From positions 62,001-126,000 of the forward strand of contig OX442434.1 of NCBI GenBank assembly GCA_949361645.1: 64,000 bases of DNA, read 5' to 3'. The DNA comes from Spongilla lacustris (lineage: Eukaryota > Porifera > Demospongiae > Spongillida > Spongillidae). Below, piece after piece: positions 24,180 through 36,559 of the stretch; the first letter of the stretch is position 1, and every line of letters begins with the position of its first letter. Made by a program: the position numbers and the translations under genes. A model generated the notes under the pieces. The model did no database searches and was not told the DNA's origin. It saw only the letters and a program-made list of their open reading frames with translations.

Positions 24180-26095
24180 ATTGTGGCTTACTATGCATTC
24201 AGAACGACTGCCGAATGCGTGAGCAATAGACCAGACTAGTTTTTAAGTTTTAAAACACGCACCGTATTTATTATGTGTTGTTCAAATCGAATATAGTTTT
24301 CTGGCCACGATTTTCGACTCCAAAACGCTGCGTCCCCTCCACGGTAAGTACTCTCCCCTCTAGATAATTTATCATTCTATCTTTCTAGGAAGTTTCATAA
24401 AGATTTGACGAAGCGCAGGGTACCTTCTACGATGCGCCAGTTACTGAACATCTTTGGACCGTAACATCAAATGGTATTATACACCAGGATCTACAGAAAC
24501 ATCATTTTTTATAACTTAGATCATAACTTTTGGGTTTGGATCACTAAAAATGTCGGAATTCCTATCTGACACTGAATTTCCAGGGTCAAAACATTAAGGT
24601 ATCTTCAGGTTAAGGTTTTTGGCTTACAACTCAACAAATAGTTCGACTTAAGAGCTCCTTTTTGTTTTGCCAGATAGCTCATTATAGTAGCTTTATATAT
24701 GGAATGTTTGAACTCTTAACTCCAATTCGTTGTGAAGTTAGGATTATTTTTATAAGGTTTTTGATATGGGTGCTGCTTAGCATCAGTACGGCCGAATTAA
24801 TTCGACTTAAGAGATGAAAATCATGTCATACTATTCAGAGGTCCCTAAAGTAACCATATAATTTTTAATAATTTATTGGACATTTGCTAACCATACTAAA
24901 CATTGCTATAAAGGCAGAAAAGCTTAAAATTTAAGAAATTGCATTTAATGTTAGGATTCTTCAGTAAATGTATTTGATTACGTGACGTCACTGAGGGTTT
25001 GCGTACTACAGATTGCCAGTTATCCGCGTCAAACGCAACGGGTTCTTTTCAGAAATCAGAACCAATGCAGCTTGGCATCCCAGATGGACCATTCTGGAGT
25101 CCGAACAAGAGCCACGAACCTAATCCGAAAGCGCGTGATATGCATGACGGGTCTATTAGCGGAAGATCTCAGAGAGGAGGCAAAAGCATGGTGCTTGTAG
25201 AACTCGTTAAACAAAATTTCAGCTGACGCTTATGACAGATTGCAGCAATATAATAATATAAACATGCATGTATATGTATATAATCGACAATGTTGATGTC
25301 AACCGAACACAGAATAGCCATAGCTGCACTGGTACTGCAACGAGTACAATAGTCAGCCGGGTGAGGGCCTTTATACATTGTATACCACCATTAAAATACG
25401 TTCTACTATGGTTTTCAAGTGTAGCTGTGAATGATTATAGTTACATGCTTATATCCTCAGAAGATGACTATACATCTTGCAAAATATATATACTATGACA
25501 ATTCCACAGGAGCAGCAAACCTTCATTTCCAGAGTATTTGCTAATTTAATTTCTCTGCAAGGTGCATGTAAATTTCACCAACGTACTAAACGATCGGCAG
25601 ATAACTCATAAAGCATGCATGCAAGTTACCAAAGCTAAAAGTATATTGAATGATGGATGAATCTGAAGAATAACGAATTGATGGTCATTGGCATGCTCTT
25701 GGACTATTTAATTGGTGATTTAGTGTTTGTGGCCAATGAAACAATGGTAAATGATGTTGTGCTCAAGTGTATGCATGCTAGCCAGTTATTTGAAAATATA
25801 TATATATGTGATGAATTTTAGTTAAAAACCTTCTAAAAGTCTTAACAAAGTCAGAACCACTTATATGCAATGTTTGGAATTAATATCTTATGGAATGGCA
25901 AGGTTATGCTTTATTGTTCCTCAACCGTCACAGTTTTTATAGCGATTACGCATTGACCGCTGTACTAAAAAAGTTCTCACTTTGGCGCTACATATCTCCG
26001 GTACTAAATATGCTACGGTGACGCATAAAGTACTGTTAAACGCAGCTTTTTTTGCTCTTCCTAACGATAATAATATTATAATCTTTTGAGCATTT
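24180..26095. other. No gene recognised
   Basis: Mostly AT-rich. A 75-codon open stretch at about 25000-25226 ends KSMVLVELVKQNFS and follows acceptor-like CTTTTCAG text. I cannot link it to upstream exons or to a family. Confidence 0.45.
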
Positions 26096-26099
26096 TTTA

Positions 26100-26790
26100 A
26101 AAAATTCCGCAGTGCCTACCTATTGCCGCGATCGCAATTACTTAGTTACTAGTACGCGATGGTGAAATGGAGGCTGTATGGCTGGTGGTGCGTAAACTTC
26201 ACCTGTGGTTCTACTCTTAAGTGCGATGTGTAGGCAGACCTCAGCGTGGCCACGCTAACTTAGGTCAGGACACGCCCATCTAGGGATGTGGTTAGGCCAA
26301 GCGATTTAGGCCTATGTCGGTAGCTGTGGTTGTGTGCTGAGTGCATCTGGTGTGATGTGGGTAGCTGTGGATGCATGCTGTACTGATCTGGTGTAATGTG
26401 GGTAGTTGTAGGAGGGTGTCTGGTGTGATGGAGGTAGCTGTGGTTGTGTGATGGGGTTAGCTATGGTTGTGTGCCACATGAGGGCACTGGTGTGATGGGG
26501 GTAAGCATGTTTGTGTGCTGAGGGCATCTGGTGATATGGTTTAGCTGTACAAGGGTATCTGATGTGATGTGTACATTTAGGTGGCTCAGTGAGCAGAAAA
26601 CCTGAATAACCTAGGTATTTGGCTGGCAAATTGTCAAAACCTATTCGGCCGGAAAAATCGATTTTCTTTTTTCAAGTATTTGGAAAAATCGATTTTCAGA
26701 TCCGAAAAAACCTGAAAAATCGATTAGTGTTTTTAAAGTATTTGGAAAAATCGATTTTCATTATTCAGGGCCGGGAGGTTACACACCCTA
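26100..26790. mobile_element. Second copy of the TAGGGTGTGTAACC inner element, inverted
   Basis: It ends GGTTACACACCCTA at 26790 and matches 16847-17800 in inverse orientation. Shared blocks are the ATCGAT-rich segment (26640-26770), GTACATTTAGGTGGCTCAGTGAGC, the diverged minisatellite, AGCGTGGCCACGCTAA, and the ATTGCCGCGATCG end. The left boundary is approximate. Confidence 0.8.
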
Positions 26791-27067
26791 GCTCTGAACT
26801 CGGTTTTCCCCTTTTATAAAGGGTTTTTTCCAGGAGGAGGTGTGGGCCCTCTTTCCTCCAAATATAGGCAAAATTAAAAGGTGTTGTACAGTGTACAACA
26901 CATACAGCCAGCACATGAGCAGACTACAGTGTACTTTGTGTACCCAATGTGAAGTAGTGCAGGTGGTGTGCACAACAGACGCTGCACCAATATATTGAAA
27001 GAATGAGAATATGCATGGCGGAGCATATGGCGTTGGGAGCGACAAGTGCCACCAGGGTTGCCAAAAG

Positions 27068-27134
27068 TCAGGCCGCCGGGGTCCGGTCTGTGACCGGCCG
27101 GCCTGAAAGGCCCGGCCTGCCAGGCCGGCCTGTC
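27068..27134. other. GC-rich palindromic patch
   Basis: A run of interleaved GGCCGGCC, CAGGCC and GGCCTG motifs stands out in a roughly 40% GC setting. It can pair with itself in several registers. No function is evident. Confidence 0.6.
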
Positions 27135-27407
27135 AGTATAGAAATGATTGGAGGTTCTGAAAATAAAGTTTGCATCTTTTATGACTGTACATGCATGTAT
27201 GCAGAGATTTTGTCACTAACCACAAAACTTGTGTGGAGCACTGTGACTGCATTATCAATATTCATTGGCATATACTAAAATGGTGAATAAGTACATGTAC
27301 TTTATTGCCCAAGTTCTGCACTTCTTATTTTCCATATGATACGTGAATGAGTTATTGGTCACGTGATTTTGGTGCCCGCGGCTACTACATGCCGCCCGAG
27401 TCAATAC

Positions 27408-27967
27408 TTGGCCTTGGGCAGCCTCTTGCAGTATACCTGCAAGTCAGACCCGTGCAGGATATCAACAAAAGGGACTTTTTCCTGATAGACTATTAAAGAT
27501 GGAGAAAAAGAATTAACGTTAAAACGGCAATGAAAGATGGCAACAGAGAAATATTTCTGTTTTACAAAGGTCTTCAGCCAACTGCAAGCCAGAAAGATTT
27601 GTGTAAAGAGGCAGCGATGCCGATACTGAAGGACTTTTTTGACGCACAGAACTGTCTTCTGTTTACATACGGTATCACAAACTCCGGTAAGCAATCGTTG
27701 TTGCAGTCAGTGTGCGAACTACTTGTGAGCTCGTCCTCAGTCTCCTTATTTCGGTATTAACCTTAGTTCCATTGTAACAGGTAAAACTCACACCATCATG
27801 GGGACTGCCTGAGTGCTGCCTCGTGCCCTTGATGTGTGATCTTCAACTCCATAGGAGCGAGGAAAATGTGTGGAGTCTCCTACAAACCTAAACACTTCTC
27901 AGAAGTGCTTACCCTATCTGTGAATGACCAAGCCATGGAGACAAAGGAAAAGCTTATTGCTCAAGTG
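27408..27967 (+). pseudogene. Kinesin-20-like motor domain pseudogene fragment
   Basis: Reading across frames gives kinesin motor pieces in order: LAVYLQVRPVQD (start of the motor), FCFTKVF, then CLLFTYGITNSG (P-loop region), a retained intron (27689-27780), the GKTHTIMGT half of the P-loop, VLPRALDV and IFNSIGARK. The phrases resemble KIF20/MKLP2 rather than conventional kinesin. A TAA at 27494-27496, a frame change near 27570, a TGA after IMGTA and a further 2-nt shift near 27835 break it. The last piece ends at a donor followed at once by a (GT)n tract. Because an intron is retained, this is a duplicated rather than a reverse-transcribed pseudogene. Confidence 0.78.
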
Positions 27968-27987
27968 AGTGTGTGTATGTGTGACTA

Positions 27988-28140
<153 letters not shown>

Positions 28141-28423
28141 TGTTTATGCACAAACCTACTCTGGGGACCCTCTGCAGTGAAAATCATATTCTCTAGCAAA
28201 CTTTACATAGTGCTACTGATGTCTAAATGGACACTGAGGCTGGTTATTCATTAGTATGAAATAATTATAATTATATGTATTCACCACACTGACAGTACTC
28301 TCGCTTACGTACAAGAAGCCATTCATTTATCCACCATGTTTTTAACACGGCATAAGAAGATAAACACAATAATAGTCACATACAAATGGCAGATGTATAA
28401 TATTTTTAGGTGTCTAACTGTTT

Positions 28424-31400
28424 TCATTCAAGTGGCTTTCGACTACCTTCAGACACTAAAATATAGCCATCCTGCCAAATAAAACATGTCATGTAATGTG
28501 CACAAATTTTCCACCTCCTTACATGATCATCTTGCAACTCAACATTCTGAGTCAGTGTTTTCTTATAACACTCATCACAAATTCTAACAGGCTGAGTGTA
28601 GCCCAGATGTGTGAGGATTCCTTTGTTCTTGGAACAGTCATGGCAAAATACACGCCCACAAGACCTGTATAATACAAAATAAAACTATGGTGTGGTAGGC
28701 ATGGAGTGTCAAACTCACCTACAGTGGTGCTTTCTCGTAGTGAAGCAATTGGAATGGTTGAAAAATTAAAATCTTAATAGCAAATAGTAAATCAAAGTCC
28801 TAATCAAGTATCATGAGCAATTCAAAGCAAACACACATACACTCATACATACGTATGATTGGTACACATCATTATGGAATACTTTGATTTCCTGGAGATA
28901 TGCAATGTTTGAAAATCTGACTGAGTACTATCATTTTAATGATTTATTTATTTTAATTTTACAATAACAAAGATACATGGAATGAGACATGCACACACTG
29001 ACACTATATCATAGAGTTAAAACAACAGAACTATAGGACATACCCTCCTGCGGAATGTGGAGAATCTTTGTTGACAGAAAGAGCACTCCTTTATTTTTTC
29101 ATCTGACAGCCAAACCACTGGTGTATCTGTATTGTCTAAAACCTGACAATATTAAAATTGTTAATCAAAAGCAAAAGCCTTTATTCATATAAAGCCAATT
29201 CATCCACACAACTGTTAACATAGAATTTGACTTCTGACAGCATAACTATCATGCACAATTGCAAATCACAGTAAAAAGAAGTATAAACAAACAAACTGAA
29301 CTCACGGAGCCTTGGATTTCTATATCAACATCACAATCCCTGCTTTGTGCCAACAGAGCTGTGTAATCATAACGCAGGAAATACTCCTCCCATAGCCTGA
29401 GCCGACGTACATTGCAAATCGGATATATTGGCTATAAGGTAGAGTTGGAAGAGGCATAGATTTAACACATAGGGATTGGAAACACCAGGCTCTCAATGGT
29501 AATAGGCTCGTTTCAGATGTAACCCCGTAACCGCGGAATAGCAGTAAATGAATACAATTGAGCGTGACTGATATTCCAGACCAAGACTTAAAGTTTGTGT
29601 TTTAAGCCCTATACGTATCGTTCTGGACAAATACAGTGTACCAATCTGTTCTATCCAAGTTTCTGAAGGCATGCGAAGGGACTGGGAAGCAGGGTTTTTT
29701 GTTACTTTTGTCACAAATTCATTCAAAGGATGCGTATAAAAAGCTATATATCTCCATAAGGGTACATCATAAGTCTGTGGAACAAATACCAAGGCACAGT
29801 TTAATCACTTCATCATATTTAGGACTATTCAGGTTTGGAGCAAATGTGTAAACTACGATCAAAACAGGTACCACAGTCAACAGATATGTAACGGGTACGA
29901 GTACCCATCAGTATCTTGTGTTAGTATCCTTTTTTTTAATATATTTGTCCATAACGCTACGTATAGGCCATAATTTGTAAACATAACAGTGCACCATAGT
30001 AAACAACTGCTGGTAAGGTTGGCTATAACTCCTCTATTCTTTGCAGTTAACCTACCAATTTTTTTTGGGTATGTACCCAATACAGGTGAGTACCTATAGT
30101 GTTGTGTTGAGCTTTTAAGTCTCACTCGCTGCTGAGATCGGTAGGAAAGTATCACTTTTCAGAGGAAGGCGGGGTCTTTGTATGAATTCGGACAAGTTAG
30201 TTTGATTTAAGGGTTAAAATTGACTTTTTCTAAATGAAAGGTCTCTGGGTTATCCATATAATTTTTTGGCAGCTTGCTATCGGCATTAAACAAACCATGA
30301 AATGTTAAAGCGCTTAACATTGAAAGCCATATCTCACCCGTTTTTAGGATTTCTCCGTATATCATAGTAAACATGTAGTAAAGTATTTGCGTTTGTAGGC
30401 ACTGTACATAACTTTTAAATGCATTTCTACATGTAGAATACTTGATAGAATAAGTACAAATGCAAATATCATGATTATTTGCTACACGTTTACTACGATA
30501 TATGGAGAAATCGGTGAAAATGGCTTTCAATGTTAAGCTTTTTAACATTTCATGGATTGTTTAATATGCTGATAGCAAACCGCCAAAAAATTATATGGAT
30601 ACCCTAGAGACGTTTCATTTAGAAAAGGTCAATTTTAACCCTTAAGTCAAACTAATTTGTACGAAGACCCCACCTCCCTCTGAAAAGTGATACTTTCCTA
30701 CCGCTTTCCGCAGTGAGTGGGACGTAAGAGCTCAATACAACAATATAGGTACTCCCCTGTATTGGGTATATAAAAACAATTAGGTAGGTTAACTGCAAAG
30801 AATAGAGGAGTTATAGCCTTGAACATCCAACCTGACCAGCAGTTTTTTACTATGGTGCACTGTTTTGTTTACAAGTCATAAAGTGAATGTACTCTGTCCA
30901 GAAGTAGATGCTGAATCTAAAAATGCATGGCATGATGCAATTATATACCATTCATGAGATATTATCAAAAATTTGCATTTTCCCCCTCTTTTGGTGAACA
31001 CCACTGTACATGTACAGCTGGGACAGTGATGCAGTCTACTGAATGGATCCACACACACCTGTGTACACCTGTGTGAAGTGATCCACACACCTGTGTGGAG
31101 TCTACTAAATGGATTCACACACCTGTGGTAGGGTGTGTAACCGTTTTTCAGGTTTTGTAGGTTAATCGATTATTCGCCATTACCTATTTGGTAGAATAGC
31201 AGGTTACCAATTTCAACATTTCCTTTAGTCAAAATAACCGATTTTGTTTTTATTAGTCGCGATTAGTTGATATTCATTTCCTTTATATGCAGAAATCAGT
31301 AGGAAATCCATTCCATTTATTATATGCCCTTCACTTTAAATTTTCCCACCCATACCAAGGATTACTAACGGGTTAATTAATCGGTAATTTAAAAAGCTAG

Positions 31401-34400
31401 ATACATTTACATTGTTGATGTAATCAATACTTAGTCTGGGGACCCGGCTGAAGGTAACCATCTATAGCCAACATTAAAAACACTGGCATACACAGTGCAT
31501 GCACAGTGGGCACAGCAAAATTTAGATAGGTTTGCGCTTTCTGCAGTACCATCCATATATTTATGTACACACGTACTGGCTTTTTTTCAAGACATGTTCG
31601 GCCATGACATTCTAAAATTGTAAAATATTGTATACAATAATACATGCATGTCTTGATTGGTGGCTTTGTCATATGGGTGGAGAGGTGTTCAACTATGAGG
31701 TTTCTAGCTGCTTCTGCTCAGTACTTATGGATGATTATTGATGGGCGATAGCAGCAGATGGGAATTATACGTGTTTCATTTTACTTCTTTTGAGCACAAG
31801 CTGTGGGTTGGACATGCTAATGACTCTTTAGAAAACTAGCCATTTTTGTTTTCATCTCAGTAAGCTAAAAATCTTACTTGTCCTATACTTATTAGTGTGT
31901 AGAACGAGTTTTTCGATGAAAGTATGCTTGAAACACTTATAATTCCCATCTGTTGCCGTAACATTGGAATGCACCTCGTTCCCAGACCCTGTGGATACTA
32001 TCAGGTTAAAGTTGTCATAAGCAGCTGATAAGCAATAAACTGGTTAAACGTGTATTGACCTGAGAAATTGTGATTTATCGCGCTAATATCAAAAATCTAG
32101 GTAATCGTTGGCAAATTAATAGTGCATTAATTGCCAAAATCAATTTAATGATTACCGATTTGCAAGTTGCTATGAAAAATTGATTGGACTTTTTTTCATA
32201 GTCGAAATAATCGATTTTGATTTATGAAAAAGGTTACACACCCTAAACCTGTGTGGAGTCTTCTGAATGGATCCACACACCTATGTGGAGTCTACTGAAT
32301 GGATCAACACACCTGTGTGGTGTCTATTGGATGGATCCACACACGTGTGTAGTGTCTACCACACACCTGTGCGGAATGGATTTACATACAACAAACAACA
32401 GAGATGACTTAACTATGTTGTTCAGTTGTTGTAAGAACTCATTGGGTCCATTGTAATTTCAATCTTGCACAATACAATTGCAATAAAAGGTGTCATGCTA
32501 TGATCATGGTGGTTATTTAATAGCATTAGACATGATTGCACATACATGCTAGCTGTATAGAAGCTTTGTCAAAGGTCATGTGCCATTTTTTAAATTAATT
32601 ATTACTATTTTAGATGTCAAACTAGGGTATGCATAGGAATTAAGGATGGAAATAGATTAGTTTAAAAGCATGTAGCACCAATACACTTCCAGTAACTGGG
32701 TGACATGCTTGACGGAATTTTTTAAAAACTGTTAATTACAACAATAATTGTATTATCTCATGGGAGTCTTATCTATATACACATATACTACACATGTACA
32801 AAAATACAGAAGTAAAATTTCATTCATAACTAGATGTGTTTTATGAAATGCTCAATAGATCTAATTGTCTGCCAGGGGGGCATTACATTCAAGGGTTAAC
32901 AAGGAAATTCAGGCTCACTACAAAAACTAGATATACATGATCCTCTGCAATCATATATAATTATTATTACACTTCCAAACATCATTACAATGCCCACAGT
33001 ACCTCTATAAGAGCACAGTACTGAGGATTCAACATCTTTCCTCTTTCGGCAGTAATATGAGCCCAAACGGACAAGGTATTGGCAAAAACTGACTTCTCGT
33101 GTCTTTCTTTATCACAATTATAGATAAATGTACCAAACCTGAAATAGGATTTTAATAAAACACAGTAATGCTATTATACAAATAATAGCATACCAACTAG
33201 AATTGAGATGATCAGCTATAGTAAGCAGAAACTGCAAATTGAATTCAAATGCTCCTGGAAACTGATTCAACAGCTATTGGAATAAAATGAAGAACATTGA
33301 TAATGTGCATGTAGTTGCTAATCAATTATCTCAAAGGTAAAATGTATTCATTAAAGTATACATGTACCTGATGAGTACAGTCAAGAAACTGAAAAAATAT
33401 TGGAGACCTCTCTTGAGGATGAGCTGGGTGTCCAAGTCTATCCTGAAATCTGTGTCCAAATGAAAGCCACTCTTTGTCAACCAGGACCTAGAAGAACAAA
33501 AAGAAAGATGTATAAAACATCTTAATCAATACTACTGTCACAACCGCAAACTACAACACAACCTACAAAATCGAAACACAGATGTGCCAAATGTGTTTAA
33601 TGTACTAATAATACACACCATAAAACCATTGATGGTTCTATATTCACTGTCCATCATGATTTGGGACAATGAAGTGAGCTGAGATGTTCTATCCCACCCA
33701 TCACTGCAATGAACAAGAGCACTTCCTCCTTTCAGCTTCATGTAACGAGCAATTGTTGTGGAACCCTAGTAAGAAGAATATTATGATGCATGCAATGGTT
33801 CATCCAACCCCAACATCTACAAATACCATTTAATGCAACAAAGTATACAATAGGGATATATAGTATAAGCATGACTTGGCCAGGGCAGATGAAGGCTGAG
33901 CAGGCCTCCTCACTCTGAAGAGCTTCACAACCCTGCCTTGCAAATCTGCATGGGTCAGGTCCATGACTGCTCATGATTAAGGAACAGCTCACCTCCCAAA
34001 CAACAATGATAAGGAATTTGGCAAACTGTGCTGTGTTAAAACGAAATTGAAATTTTTGTATCAAGGTCTTCTGCTTGATTTTTATTTCAGTGTATTTACA
34101 TGTAATGTCATTGAACTATATGGCATCTGCTTCAGTTTGTGACTGCTGAATTGTCTACCTTAAGCAAAAGCGACAGATGATTCAGCCACTGAGTGTTCTC
34201 CACTGCAGAATGCCACTTGAGTGAAGAATGGGAAAGACAGACTTGTCGTAGCGCATCATAACTCTCTCTCATCACATGGATATTTGGAATATCGAGATAG
34301 GTCAGAGTAGCATGTACATATCGAGAAACATCTTCAGTGCCTTTGCCCTAAATAGAGTCAACCACCATAATTATACATCACATTTATGATTAGTTATTAC

Positions 34401-36516
34401 ACAATGTAATTATGTCCAATGTATATACACAGCCTGTACATGTGTATGTCTATATCATCCTGTGTGTACATCATATATAGGTATACAGCCTCCTTCATGT
34501 ACTCTTCAATGCACATTATATGATACCTTCTAAAACCATGTTCATTATTCCAGCATAACACTCCAAACCCCTGTGAGGAAGCACACGACACTCCTCTAGC
34601 TCCCTAGCTGGCTGGGGAGGAGGTGCAGTCCCCACACATGTGCATCTGGGTCCACTACCACTCAATAACGTTTACGTATTTTCAAACCAAATAGGAAATT
34701 ATACGTGCCTTTGCGTAGTTAAGTGCTACATCAGCAAGTGGACAAAATTTTGAATTCCTCACCATGAACTTATTTCCTGCAGCTGCAGAGAAGGACCTGG
34801 CATCAAAAATCATCATATGACCATTTGGTGGGCCCACATCAAGTGCTGCACTTAAAAGCCTCTCATCCTCCTCACAGTGCTATCGAAGGACAACCGTATA
34901 CTATGAATGAGTTCAGAATGCAATGCAAATCACCTTTCCTGCAGCTCCACTGAGAGGCTGAGCACACCTCAACATGAAGTTACCATAAGTACTGTCCAAC
35001 CAAACCAAACACGGAAATCGTCCCTAAACACAAGGACAAAATTAATACTATGCACGGTAGGGTGTCTTGCAATCAAAGAAATTAAGTGTAGTGAAAAACA
35101 TTTTAAACATCAAAATATCAAAAATCAAGCTTTTAACGAGTCAACAACAACATTTGCACTACAACCATCCAACTTCAGGTTGATATTTCCAGGGCAATCA
35201 GCTTTAAGGAGCTAAAATGATGAATTTGGAATTTGCCTGCCGGTTCTCCATACAGGTTTGAAAACACCTGTGAGTTTTTTCCTGCTAGTTATGATGGCCT
35301 CACAAGTGATAAAATGACTTTACAAAGCCTAAGCTCAGTCCACTAGCCATCATTGTGTGAGTGCAGCAGCCACATCAGCTGCAATGGATTAACTAAGAGG
35401 TGAGGTGACTGATACTCATGTTATGTGTGTTAATATGAATTCATTTTGATTGATTTCTAATTTTTATATTGTTGACAATGTACTTTATTGTCCATTTTAA
35501 TTTCAGTTAATTTCAGAATGCACATCTTATTAGACACCAAGTATGCATGCATGACAAGATGCCAGATCTACCTTGCTCCGGAACTTGGAACACTCTTCTA
35601 GCAATGATTCCTGCACAAAAGATTAAATCTGATAGAATTTGATTTTTAGCAATAACAATTGAAAGGAAAACATACTGAAGGCAAGCAATGGGACACAACG
35701 AACTGTATATAAAATGGATACAATTTGCAAAAGGAACACGTCATCTATAAAAACTTGCAACCATTATATACAAAAACTAAGGAAACAAGTACACTCAAAC
35801 TCGATATAAGCACACTGCGTTATAAGCACATCCTCTCGTTGCACTGGGGTGGGACTTTAAGTTATTCATAAACTCAAAATGTACACTAGTAAATAAAAAT
35901 GATGAAATTGCAACAAAAAACTTTGTGAGATCCAGTTTCTTTAGTGGTTTAAGTGTATATACATGTTGTGCACATGTAATGTAATTCATATATACCTCAA
36001 AATAACATTTGATATAAGCACAAATTCGTTATACGCACATCCCTGGACCAAACACGGTGCTTATATCGAGTTTGAACTGTAATTAAAAACATTTATTCTG
36101 AGAAAATTGGTAGTAAAAAGGAAAGAAACAAGCATGATAATCTAATAAAAATGAAATTGTCCTATATTTTGTTAAACATTGCCTTGTTTCATATATCTTA
36201 TTTTCACCCTTGTACTTTCTTGTAAAGATTGTTATTAATTACTCGCTGTGTCAAATAGAGGCATATGCTATGCCCACCTACATTGTGTAACTTAACACAA
36301 GCAAAGCATTTGCAAAAGCACCAAGTCAAACAGCCCAGGATGCCAGTAGTGCTGCTGCCCTGCCTAGGCAGCAGCAAAGAGAGACACTCTCAAACGTCAA
36401 TTTTTTTGCTGGCACAGTAATAGTCTGCAAGTCTTCACTGTAAACTAAAATTTTGTGCTTTCATAGATCTGATCTATCATACACTTATTTCCTCTTCCAC
36501 AATATACACAGTTCTG

Positions 36517-36559
<43 letters not shown>

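Noticed and set aside
24982..25226. Possible terminal host exon (ends KSMVLVELVKQNFS)
   Set aside because: No matching upstream exon or family; kept only as a note in the gap description.
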